From Phoronis ovalis (Eukaryota > Phoronida > Phoronidae), in contig JAOXYB010044237.1 in NCBI GenBank assembly GCA_028565635.1, positions 1-12,537 on the forward strand: a DNA stretch of 12,537 nucleotides, written 5' to 3'. Below are positions 1 to 7,890 of this stretch, in pieces. The position numbers and the translations under genes were made by a program. How positions within the stretch are numbered: position 1 is the stretch's first letter; each line of letters starts with the position of its first letter. Below the pieces are notes generated by a model, which searched no databases, was not told where the DNA came from, and saw only the letters and a list, made by a program, of their open reading frames with translations.

Positions 1-212
1 GACTTTTTCTAGTTTATAGTTTAAAACAATTTATTTAGTACATTTATAAGATATATAGTCTGTGTTAGAGACTAGTTGGTATGTTGCCTGTCACCATAAT
101 TTTATTGTATAAACCGATATACATGTAGCATTGTGTTCGCCTGTTAAGAACAATTAAAACGAGGAAACTATAACATTATTATATTTACCTATGCGCTACG
201 ATTTTTTTACAG

Positions 213-302
213 ATGAGCCAGCTGTTTTCTAGTCAAATGTTTGGAAACGGTGTCGACATCAAATTTGATATCCAAGCCAAAATCAACACACCTGCGGACG
301 AC
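213..302 (+). pseudogene. Metalloprotease remnant, pre-catalytic exon
   Basis: Begins after a polypyrimidine tract and ACAG, and ends GAC GAC before a perfect GTAAGT donor. The open frame includes NGVDIKFDIQAKI, which resembles the early catalytic-domain strand of reprolysin-like proteases (a GVD-hydrophobic pattern). The ATG at 213 is probably an internal Met, because an acceptor sits directly before it. The exon is intact. Confidence 0.5.
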
Positions 303-444
303 GTAAGTACTGTCTGTTCTTTTAAGGTGGCAGCTGAAGTTTGTTAGTTTTACAATTTTTGAAAACTATGTATTTTAAGTTTCAATTAAGTTTTAACGTT
401 GTAGAATACGTTGAATAACCTAAAATACAAATTCTCTAGCAAAG

Positions 445-553
445 GAAGTCGATCGTGCTGGCGTCAGTGCTTTCTGTCAGTGCATGGCAAAACCATGCAG
501 AAGAATAATAGAGATACCCAATGGGGAACAGCTATATATGTACATGTCGACCG
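445..553 (+). pseudogene. Metalloprotease remnant, second catalytic exon
   Basis: Taking the acceptor as the AG at 443-444 continues the previous exon in phase 0 with EVDRAGVSAFCQCM, and the exon ends in phase 1 at a GTAAGT donor. The frame has no stop. The helical AFxQxM stretch fits the region before the active site in M12B proteases. An alternative acceptor five bases upstream would give a frame with two stops, so 445 is preferred. Confidence 0.45.
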
Positions 554-818
554 GTAAGTCGTAATTTATATAAAATTATAATTACCAGTTAGGAGAATTA
601 GAAAAAGAAGTAGCTCGTACAACTAGAATAGGAATTCGATCAATTACAATTATTAATGGTTTTGATTAAAGTCAAAAAGCCACTGACTATAGATCTATAG
701 CCTATTCCAATGCCGAATTAATCTTGTGTACAGCAGGTGGCGGCAGGGCTAAAAGATGTATAGATGTAGAATGGATAGATTTTTTTTGTATATAGAGCTT
801 CATTATATATATTTTCAG

Positions 819-980
819 GAATACTGGATTCAGTAGGGATTCAGTACAGATTCAACTGAGATGGCATTTGAGATTGGTGACGCCTGTTAGTTAGGCAATA
901 ACTGTGCCGTTGTTGAAGGTGAACAATTGGCAGAATGATGCCGTGTTTGATAAGCTTCTCGCGCACGAATTTGGACATCT
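819..980 (+). pseudogene. Metalloprotease remnant, zinc-motif exon with frameshifts
   Basis: Follows TTTTCAG and ends at a GTGAGT donor. Protein-like segments lie in different frames. MAFEIGDAC and, after an in-frame TAG at 906, NNCAVVEGEQL match the Cys ... Cys-hydrophobic-Val-Glu pattern just before the M12B active site. DKLLAHEFGHL with the zinc motif HEFGH (964-978) lies in another frame. At least two frameshifts are therefore needed. A near-perfect tandem repeat at 826-856 lies in the damaged part. Confidence 0.55.
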
Positions 981-1232
981 GTGAGTTAGATTTTTAAATT
1001 ATCTGTTTATGCGTCACTTTGGCTTTACGGTATATAGTTACGTGATTTTGCTACAAGTGGGGAGTCCCTTATTGTGGCGACAGTGTACAAATGACAAACA
1101 TTAAATTGCCGTCAATCATACAGCTGGTGTGGCACTTTATATCGTCTTTCACTTACAGCCCCCTAATGGACAATAACATATTTCCTTTCGTAACAACAAC
1201 TAAAAAGTTAATTCATTTTATATTTTACTAAG

Positions 1233-1348
1233 ACTTGGTTTCGTACCTCCAACAACAGGTAATTGTCAATCTGGTATAGTGTGGTCACCCGGTAACTATA
1301 AGGCCAATGGGACTATTGTACCAAGCAAAAAGCTTACGAAGTATTCAG
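1233..1348 (+). pseudogene. Metalloprotease remnant, Met-turn exon
   Basis: Joins the previous exon in phase 2 to complete HEFGHLLGF. It continues with a short Pro/Thr loop, a Cys, then GIVWSPGNYKANGTI and KKLTKYS, ending at GTAAGA. M12B proteases usually read HExxHxxGxxHD and later a Met-Ser-Pro Met-turn. Here the third zinc ligand position is Pro (CCT at 1246-1248), and the residue before Ser-Pro is Trp. The exon itself is open. Confidence 0.5.
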
Positions 1349-1707
1349 GTAAGATACGGAATGCAAGTCAAACTCGTAAAACAAATTTATAACAATGAAA
1401 CAATGATTGTTTCATATGCCACTGGTTATCTAATCCATTATAATGTAACGATTGCCTAATTATATTGCGTTGAAAAATAAACCAAATGATCGTTTTAAAA
1501 ACACCCAGAGCGCTTTTGATATGTTTTAAAGGGCTTACAATTCTTATATATGATATTCTCCATTTGGACATTTTATAATTATATAAAACCGTTATACGTG
1601 CAATCCAACTGAAAGTTGCTTATCAACCGACAATATGACATAGGGTTTCTATTCAAGGGAGTGACGCTATTCATAATTATGATATTAATTGAAGATATAT
1701 TTTCTAG

Positions 1708-1905
1708 CAATGCATGGGCACACAACTGCATACCTTATCAGTTTGGAGCCATGCCACCCCCGACTGTTCAACCCGGAAGAATTTCTAAGGAAGATGAAAA
1801 ATTTTAGCTCAAAATTGTCCTGGAGAAATCAGAACTAACGAAGGCTACAGGGGTTACTACACTACTCCGACCTACAAACAATACTTGCAACCAACCCCTA
1901 ACTGG
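1708..1905 (+). pseudogene. Metalloprotease remnant, post-catalytic linker and first half of CUB
   Basis: After a TTTCTAG acceptor the frame reads NAWAHNCIPYQFGAMPPP ... QPGRISKEDEK and stops at TAG 1805. This resembles the Cys-Gln-Phe-Gly/Pro-Gly/Asp-Glu linker after M12B domains. From 1807 a different frame continues with AQNCPGEIR and YYTTPTYKQYLQPTPNW, the start of a CUB domain (first Cys, then Gly ... ThrPro-Tyr ... Tyr-Pro-Asn). The switch lies at the A5/T4 run 1797-1805 and looks like a one-base indel. The 3' end is uncertain: a GTTAGT donor after 1905 joins the last exon in phase 0, but the frame stays open further and may hold the missing second CUB strand. Confidence 0.5.
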
Positions 1906-2684
1906 GTTAGTAAAGATGTTAATTTGGTGTTAATTGTTCATGCACAATCCTTACAAAGAGGCCATTTTCTGTAGATAATTATTTTTATATACTGTACATG
2001 TATATACGTGTACTAGTTTAAAATCGAAACTACTCTAACCATTCTCTAACAATGTTTGCTAGAAGTATAGAGGGTTATTCGTCGTATCTTCGAGATGCAT
2101 GTGTGATGTATCCTGAAAGACTGAAAAAAAGGCTGATCATCATTGTATTTTTAGTGCATGGTACATGAATAACGTATGTATTTGGATTCCATGTATGGTT
2201 CCTATACAACTCTGATAAAACGCTGATTTTAGTATAATATTACTTCTGCATAAACGTTGAATAGTGAGGTAGAGAATGTAATTTGATAAATATCATATCG
2301 GAAAATATAAGGTATAATATCGTCATAAAATAAGTAATGGCTGCATTGATAATCTATTAAGTAAAGCCATATCTGTTGGTTTGCGCTTCATGCAGTTTGT
2401 GCTTTGTGGTTTTTAAATCTCCGCCTGCCACTAGTATTTACACACTTTTTTCTAATATTAAATAACTATAAGTATACATGTGCAATTGTAAGTAAACAGA
2501 AATGTAGATACATGTTTTCCAGCAAAACATTGGTGGGTCGGATCTACGATGTAACAGATCCACGTAAAATCTAAATAAATACAGTAATAAATAGGTTTTA
2601 ACCAGAATTGCGAATGGATAATAAGGGCATCACAAGGATATGTAATTGTAAATTGACCTTTATTTCTCTCGCTTTGACGTATAG
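1906..2684 (+). other. Intron-like stretch inside the metalloprotease remnant
   Basis: AT-rich sequence of 779 bp. The CUB core between the TPNW and NGNNCGQW segments (second Cys and the following strand) is not found as a clear exon here. The first about 60 bp remain open in the CUB frame (hydrophobic DVNLVLIVHA) and may be coding. The rest shows no gene. Confidence 0.4.
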
Positions 2685-2897
2685 TCAAATGGTAACAACT
2701 GTGGACAGTGGGGAGATTAAGTGAATATCTATAACGGAGATGGTGCGAATGCTGGATTATATGCCAATTATTGCAATAACCAACAAGGCTCTGTAAGAGG
2801 TTGGAATGGTGCCTTGTATGTCAAGTTTGTGTCTGATGCAAACTATCCTGTTGGTTTCGTAGCTCATTACAAAATTTTCTCTCCACAAAGAAAATAA
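2685..2897 (+). pseudogene. CUB domain, C-terminal exon with premature TAA
   Basis: Clear second half of a CUB domain: Asn-Cys-Gly-Gln-Trp-Gly-Asp, then VNIYNGDGA, an Asn-Tyr-Cys, an aromatic ALYVKFVSD strand, and GFVAHYKIF before the natural stop at 2895-2897. The Asp-x-hydrophobic-x-Ile-x-x-Gly, Cys, Val-x-Phe-x-Ser-Asp and GlyPhe-x-Ala-x-Tyr hallmarks are all present. A TAA at 2718-2720 sits directly after the calcium-site-like Gly-Asp, where CUB domains usually carry a hydrophobic or Tyr residue. The rest of the frame is open for 58 codons, so the nonsense change looks recent. Confidence 0.65.
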
Positions 2898-2902
2898 ATA
2901 AA
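2893..2902 (+). terminator. Polyadenylation signal of the metalloprotease remnant
   Basis: Two overlapping AATAAA hexamers, the first overlapping the terminal TAA. This supports the end of the transcription unit here. Confidence 0.5.
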
Positions 2903-3196
2903 ATATTTGACAAAAGAAATATAATTTGTTACACATGATGAATTCAGTCGTTTTATTTCTATTTATTGTTTATAAATGGCCACGTTCCGTTACCGTAGCT
3001 TTGAGAAAAACGAAAGTTAGTGCAGAAAATTCTTATCACAAACAAATGTAACGCAGTGTTCTAAAACGATCGTTTTGTTATATTGTTTAGTCAATGTGAA
3101 TTCGGAGGGAAAATATTTAAAAAAACAAGTAAATAAGGAAGTGTGGTCATTGATTGTTGAGACATCTGGTGGAGAAATCCTTTTCGGGAAGTAATA
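2903..3196. other. Intergenic spacer
   Basis: AT-rich, no coding signal. It contains one perfect 14-bp palindrome at 3063-3076. It lies between the metalloprotease remnant and the MITE. Confidence 0.5.
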
Positions 3197-3222
3197 TACC
3201 TTATTTTCTCAAATAATCGCCC
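3197..3222 (+). repeat. Left terminal inverted repeat of the MITE
   Basis: Pairs with 3805-3830 at 24 of 26 positions. Its inner end also forms a local palindrome, ATAATCGCCC-T-GGGCGATTAT, at 3213-3233. Confidence 0.75.
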
Positions 3223-3804
3223 TGGGCGATTATTAAAAAAATGCTTCTAGAGGGAGCGATTATTAGAGGGGGCGGGGACAATTAACAAATATTTAAGATT
3301 TTTTAAATCTATTGTTTGCGATACATAACGCAGTTTTTCAAACAAAATCGGTTATTTATGCGAAATTCTGTGTGTAATGCAAATTTTTTCCAAAAGAAAA
3401 ACTTTTTCAAACCTTAAACAAATAGTACGTTTATTTTGTTGGTCATATACATTGTGCAGTGGTATACTACCTTTCCCAACGTGGGCATACAATTATTCTG
3501 GCGTACTTGGTATGGAAATTCTATTAGAAATCTTGATTATTGGAGGTGATCCGTGGAGGTAATCCAAAGTTTGTTTTGTGAGTCAACGCACTTGTTAAAG
3601 ATAATTGGGGAAATATTACTAATAAATAGTACTATATTTCCTGAAAACCCAATACATCATCCGAAAAGGAGCTGATCCTCTACACATAATAATGAATTAA
3701 TATGTGATTTTCTCGTACTAATTCAAATGGGTCCAACTCAAATTGCCGCCCGGGGTCGATTATTAAAGAGGGGGCGATTATTGATTTATTTTAGTCAACA
3801 GAGG

Positions 3805-3830
3805 GGGCGATTATTAGAGAAAATACGGTA
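3805..3830 (-). repeat. Right terminal inverted repeat of the MITE
   Basis: Reverse-complement partner of 3197-3222. A second direct copy of the subterminal GGGGGCGATTATT word lies just inside at about 3770. Confidence 0.75.
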
Positions 3831-4137
3831 TGGAAGATTCAAACATTATTTCTTATCCATATTTAGTTGCTCAATTTTTTACATTTTTGAATGCCGTTGA
3901 ACAGAAAAAAAACATACGGAAGTTAACCGATGCGGTTAATCACGTGATCAATGATAATTGCACATACATAATGTATATCGACCTGCTGTAACCTACATAT
4001 GTTAGAAAGAGTTCACCGTATCCGTCAGATTGCCACGTTAACTGTGGTTGCTTTTTTACTCCCTCATTTTGTAAACATTTTTAGCTATTAAAGTCTCACA
4101 GGTTTGCATACATGCTGGGTGCATGAGCTGAGAAGCA
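3831..4137 (+). promoter_or_regulatory. Presumed promoter/5' UTR region of the CDR2-like gene
   Basis: Non-coding stretch between the MITE and the start codon. No TATA box or initiator can be assigned with confidence. Two tiny upstream ORFs end just before the main ATG (starts at 4112 and 4123). The CACAG at 4097-4101 could be an acceptor for an unseen 5' UTR exon. Confidence 0.3.
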
Positions 4138-4189
4138 ATGTGCGAGGAATACGCGTCCGGAGAACCAGAGAATATTTGGTATGAAAGCG
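4138..4189 (+). CDS. CDR2: CDR2 exon 1 (start codon, WYES motif)
   Basis: Encodes 17 residues, MCEEYASGEPENIWYES, and ends in phase 1 before GTAAGT. An in-frame stop nine bases upstream excludes an N-terminal extension in this exon. Its 3' end is part of the tandem duplication at 4165-4391. Confidence 0.88.
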
Positions 4190-7100
4190 GTAAGTCGCTA
4201 TGTTTAACTTGCTAGGAAAAAAAAGAAACAGCATATAAGAACGATGTTAATATACCAAAGCACAATTGATTGATACAGCTTTTCAGATTTCCCAGAGAAT
4301 ATTTGGTATGAAAGCGGTAAGCCGCTATGTTTAACTTGCTAGGAAAAAAAGAAACAGCATATAAGAACGATTTATACAGCTTTTCAGATTTTTTCTCTAA
4401 ATTTATTTTTGTGGCCTATATAAATAAGTATGATATCCCCGCGGGTATCCCCCAGCCCCGCATCTGTTTTATATTTTTCTTCTAAAATTCTGTACAAGTT
4501 TGCTCAGTAATCAGGGTTTCGTGTTAGCAACAAAATGAAAGCCCTCTATGATTTTATGTAGCACTGATGGTTTATTAAAGATGTACTATTTTTTGCAAAA
4601 TGCATCAACTTGATTCCATTTTCTGCCGAAACAATCCACTAGGATTTATTATAGCTGCTTACAATAGACGGGTAATAAACTGCGATGAATCATCGATGCC
4701 TGGCGTAAGTGCATATTAACTGTAATATTGAACCACTAGAGTTTAAATACCCTTTGTAACATTAATACCAAGTCAATATTTTATTCAGCAAGATTGGGGA
4801 TTTTTTATATAGCAGATGAACCGTGATTTAAATCCTACAATTTTATGCCGTATAGTTTATATTATATCTACGTTTTATAGACGCTACGACGTTAAAAAAA
4901 CATAAGGTGTCGAGTCCTGTAAAATCATAGTTTTAATAATTATCTGGTGATAAATATCTGTGATTATCAATGTATCGATTATGATCTAACCGCAGTCTAT
5001 AATTATTATATCTCATCTGGTCACGGCAAGAGATAAACAGACTTTCAAGAATTAAGCTGCTTGCATATCTGTTGTCCATATGCTGTACAAAACCTCTGGT
5101 ACAAAGGAAATGCATAGTTTTCGGAATATTGTTAATGCATTAAAATGTCTTTAATAGCACGCTGTAACAAATTTTTAGATTTGCAACTAGCAGCTGAGCT
5201 GGGAAAAACTTTATTAGAAAGAAATAGGGATTTAGAGGCCCAAGTATGCCAAGTTCAGCAACAGAACAGCGAGCAGTCTGTAGAAATACAGGTGATTTAA
5301 TATTTACTGAGTTACCTGTATCTATGTATTAAATTATACATAATTGTGGTTAAATGGTAACTGCTGGTGAGAAACCAATATTATTACCACTATATACTCT
5401 GTAACCAGGAAATCTCTCTTGGATAAACACAAATTAATTTATTTATCTGTTAAAAATTTGTTTATTCCACTGCAATTGAAACGATCTCTTGTAAATAAGC
5501 ACTCTTTATAAAACAACAATCGTAGTGAAATATTTTAACTTTTATAATAATAATTCTTTGGACCATTTTTAAAGAGCATACAAACTACTAGTTTTTGAAA
5601 GTGTAATCAATTGCCTGTTATGAAAACAAATCCGCACTGCGTCCCGAAATTTTATTCGCACCATCTAGAATATATAAAACTCTAAGAATTTTATATATCC
5701 TAGGCACCATTCACTACCCAGGAGTTGAATAAAAAAAATATTTTAATATTTTATATTCCTTTTCAGTTTCTGAATAAACAGATGGAAACACTTAGGGATT
5801 TAAATGAATCGAGAATCAAAATTTATGACGAAGTGGAACGCCATGCGATTGAAACTGAAAAAAATAACCAACGATTGGTTCATGACAGCAAAGCTGATAA
5901 GGAAAAGATCGTTAGGTATAAAATTGTATCATATTGATTCATATTACTATAATTTAAATTATTCAATCTTTTCTGACTGCACTCCTAAGCCCCTTGTCTT
6001 TAGCTAGAGTCGTCCTGGTTCTTATTATATATGTACCAGCTTTTACCATCGCTACCTTTTTTCTACGACATATTAGTGTCAAAAAATGACAAATTTTGTA
6101 CTTGACTTTACCTAACTTTTTTTTGTCTCAAATCGTTGTCTGCATAATCACTAGTAATTTCTTATAAATAAATCATAGACAATCTAGCATTTAAAGTTTC
6201 CTCTTTGGCAAGATACGTTTGAGCATGAAACGTTTTGATATCAAATTTACACATTAGCATTCTTGCCGGTTAATTTTTACCCCGGATTTTTTCACCTTCA
6301 GGACTGTTATGTTGCAGGTTAAATGACACAGTGGAAATTTTAGAAAACAAAGTATATGAACTGGAAAACTGTATTCAAGAAATGAAGAAAACAGAACGTC
6401 AGCGCCAGAAGCAAGAACCTCGAGTACGGACACTAAGTGTACCCAGTATAACTGACGCACTGAAATACAATTCATTTTGGACGTTTGATTTACATGATTT
6501 GACGGGTTTAAAAAAATTGCCTTTAAATCCATACGAAGCTGAAATACAAAAACTGCAACAGACTGTTAAACATTTACGAACACAAAACGTACTTGAAGAG
6601 AGGAGAAATAATAATTTGGAAACTGAAATAGGTATTTTAGTACAAGAAAATCAAGGTATAGAGGGGAAATTGAAAGAACAAGATCATTTGATGCTGAAAG
6701 TGAAAAGTTTAGAAATAGAAATTCAAGATTTGGAAAGTAAAACTGGTAAAGTATGTACTACTTGCAAACTAAAAATTGCCGACGACTTAGAGCTCGAAAT
6801 TGAGAAGAAAGATAAATCCACTGAAATAAGTATTGAACATGATCAAATAGAAAATATTAAGCATTGCGAAATTCTGAAACTAAAAAATGGTGGAAGCGCA
6901 TATGGCAGTCGTGAATCTCTAAATAAAGCAGGTCTTCAGTCGCACGATTCTCCAAATTCTCAGACCGCCACACTTCCAGGTGAATCCCTTCTAAGTGAAC
7001 TCAATGCGCAATACATGTTTCTTGTGCGAAAATACGAAGCTATGTTGGAAGTAAAAAAGAATGCAACTATTAGTCGTGCAAGTTCGGCGGAAGATATTTC

Positions 7101-7362
7101 AATAGGATGTGAACAAGTTGTTTTCACATCCTCTGCAGAAACACAGGCCGGAGCACAGACAACCAGCAAAGAAGTACAAGCTAGTTTACCAGTACTTAAT
7201 AGCAGGAGTTTAAAACTGCAATTAAATTTAGAGAAAAGAGCTCGCCCATCTTCATGGCCAGGACAAGATGCAAATGAAGCAAGCCCACCACCTGAGTATA
7301 GGAAAATTTTCAAAGAAATATTTGAAACACTAAGGAAATCTTCCATTCATGAAGAAAAATAA
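4138..7362 (+). CDS. CDR2: CDR2/CDR2L family coiled-coil protein (complete, 4 exons)
   Basis: Joined exons 4138-4189, 5179-5291, 5767-5915 and 6318-7362 give 452 residues, almost the length of human CDR2 (454). Family landmarks in order: N-terminal acidic WYES (human WYD), DLQLAAELGKTLLERN at 18-33, NKQMETLRDLNE and NQRLVHDSKADKEKI (human QRLVADSKA-like), coiled coil through about residue 290, a QYMFLVRKYEAML segment, and a C-terminal PPPEYRKIFKEIFETLRKS. Phases 1, 0 and 2 all match across introns. An in-frame TGA at 4129 fixes ATG 4138 as the start. CDR2 is a cytoplasmic coiled-coil protein known as the Yo antigen and reported to bind Myc; fly Centrocortin is a centrosomal relative. Any such role here is inferred. 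CDR2 and CDR2L arose by vertebrate duplication, so this is a pre-duplication member. It converges on POLR3E. Confidence 0.93.
4165..4391 (+). repeat. Tandem duplication of the CDR2 exon 1 end and its donor site
   Basis: Copy 1 is 4165-4291 and copy 2 is about 4292-4391, offset 127 bp. The copies share CCAGAGAATATTTGGTATGA, GCGGTAAG, TTTAACTTGCTAGG, the A-run, and GAAACAGCATATAAGAACGA. Copy 2 lacks about 25 bp that follow AACGAT in copy 1. The donor reads GTAAGT in copy 1 and GTAAGC in copy 2. Both copies end in a CTTTTCAG acceptor-like tract. Confidence 0.9.
4287..4316 (+). CDS. Possible alternative 30-nt microexon in CDR2 intron 1
   Basis: A CTTTTCAG acceptor (ending 4286) precedes 30 nt ending in GCG before GTAAGC. 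It would enter and leave in phase 1, exactly as intron 1 requires, and would insert DFPENIWYES between WYES and DLQLAAEL. That repeats the exon 1 motif without shifting the frame. Whether it is spliced in is unknown. Confidence 0.4.
4392..5178 (+). other. Remainder of CDR2 intron 1
   Basis: AT-rich, with an isolated GC-rich patch at about 4436-4463. No gene or RNA structure recognised. The 60-codon minus-strand open frame at 4933-5115 has no family resemblance. Confidence 0.5.
5179..5291 (+). CDS. CDR2: CDR2 exon 2 (DLQLAAELGKTLL core)
   Basis: Bounded by ATTTTTAG and a somewhat weak CAG/GTGATT donor. It opens with the most conserved CDR2 block and continues as a Gln/Glu-rich heptad coiled coil, residues 18-55. 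It enters in phase 1 and leaves in phase 0. Confidence 0.92.
5292..5766 (+). other. CDR2 intron 2
   Basis: AT-rich intron of 475 bp with a clear TTCCTTTTCAG end. Nothing else seen. Confidence 0.6.
5767..5915 (+). CDS. CDR2: CDR2 exon 3 (coiled coil)
   Basis: Follows CCTTTTCAG and ends at AG/GTATAA in phase 2. Encodes FLNKQMETLRDLNESRIKIY and onward to KEKIV, residues 56-104, aligning with the human segment after the first coil. Confidence 0.92.
5916..6317 (+). other. CDR2 intron 3
   Basis: AT-rich intron of 402 bp ending TTATGTTGCAG. No feature beyond splice signals. Confidence 0.6.
6318..7362 (+). CDS. CDR2: CDR2 exon 4 (main coiled coil and C-terminus)
   Basis: Large terminal exon after GTTGCAG, completing Arg 105 in phase 2. 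It carries the heptad coil, an FWTFDLHDL segment near residue 158, a second Leu/Glu coil (about 185-265), a polar linker with a CTTC pair near 251, and the conserved EYRKIFKEIF tail. Stop TAA 7360-7362. Confidence 0.93.
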
Positions 7363-7454
7363 GACAAAACTGCATTAAATGAAAGAGGTGCCCTTTTATG
7401 GTTATAAAAAGCATCCCCTGGATGCGTCATATACACTTGTTACTATAGGTTTTG

Positions 7455-7460
7455 AATAAA
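7455..7460 (+). terminator. Polyadenylation signal, CDR2
   Basis: AATAAA 93 bp after the CDR2 stop codon. Further AATAAA-like words lie downstream (near 7724), so a longer 3' UTR is possible. Confidence 0.5.
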
Positions 7461-7884
7461 GTTAACAAATTGTAATTATTCCTAACCCTTTCAAATCAAT
7501 GGTAATTAGTATAAGCATATCTGCTCTATAACATATTATGTTTTAATGCATTTTGCCAAGCAGGAAATTGATTTTTTGTAAAAACAAGTCAAGTCTTGAA
7601 GATTTTTTTTATATATTTATGTCTACGAGATTATGAGCTGTATATACCTTATTCTACCATATTCAGCTGTTGTGCCAAAAGATTATTATTTAATATTCTG
7701 TGTCTTTACCAGCTTATTTAATTTGAATAAAAACATAAACCTCAATGAGTAATTATTTATTGCATACCATACTGGAGCACTACCAAAAGTGTGTTAACCA
7801 TATTGATATCTGTTGTATATTTCATACAATTTACTTTCACGTATGTTGCTCAATCAGATTTATTGGTGCAGTTGTATCACAGTT

Positions 7885-7890
7885 TTTATT
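7885..7890 (-). terminator. Candidate polyadenylation signal, POLR3E
   Basis: AATAAA on the minus strand, about 346 bp after the POLR3E stop. The nearer ATTAAA variant at 8151-8156 is an alternative. Confidence 0.3.

Larger units (their letters stand above)
213..2897 (+). pseudogene. Degraded M12B (ADAM-like) metalloprotease with C-terminal CUB domain, 3' part
   Basis: Secreted zinc metalloprotease remnant, read as exon pieces at 213-302, 445-553, 819-980, 1233-1348, about 1708-1806, 1807-about 1905 and 2685-2897. Order of parts: pre-catalytic segment, HEFGHLLGF zinc motif, a Cys-Gln-Phe-Gly and Pro-Gly linker typical of ADAM-like proteins just after the catalytic domain, then a CUB domain. 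Junctions 302/445, 980/1233 and 1905/2685 agree in phase. Breaks: frameshifts and stops in the 819-980 exon, a frame change at the A/T run near 1797-1805, and TAA at 2718 inside the CUB exon. The third zinc histidine and the Met-turn methionine are also replaced. AATAAA overlaps the final stop. The prodomain and signal peptide would lie left of the window. I favour a pseudogene; uncorrected assembly errors could explain some indels but hardly every change. M12B assignment rests on motif order and spacing, without any alignment. Confidence 0.6.
3197..3830. mobile_element. MITE-like DNA transposon with 26-bp terminal inverted repeats
   Basis: The left end (3197-3222) starts TACCTTATTTTCTC and the right end (3805-3830), read in reverse complement, starts TACCGTATTTTCTC. 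Each then reaches TAATCGCCC, matching at 24 of 26 positions. The outermost TA could be the terminal bases or a TA target duplication. Near both ends the word CGATTATT beside G-runs recurs. The interior is AT-rich and contains no recognisable transposase; a 61-codon open frame at 3377-3562 resembles nothing I know. At 634 bp it would be non-autonomous. I cannot name the superfamily. It sits about 300 bp upstream of the CDR2 start codon. Confidence 0.75.

Noticed and set aside
213-980. Matrixin or leishmanolysin family for the zinc motif
   Set aside because: The Cys/Val-Glu segment before the motif and the post-catalytic Cys-Pro-Gly linker fit M12B better.
1368-1571. 67-codon minus-strand open frame in the metalloprotease remnant
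   Set aside because: Intron sequence antisense to the remnant; composition is not coding-like.
3377-3562. 61-codon open frame inside the MITE as a transposase fragment
   Set aside because: No catalytic or DNA-binding motif seen; length is expected by chance.
4933-5115. 60-codon minus-strand open frame in CDR2 intron 1
   Set aside because: No family resemblance and no splice or promoter support.
6960-7346. 128-codon open frame on the minus strand
   Set aside because: Lies fully antisense to the conserved CDR2 exon 4; its residues show no family pattern.
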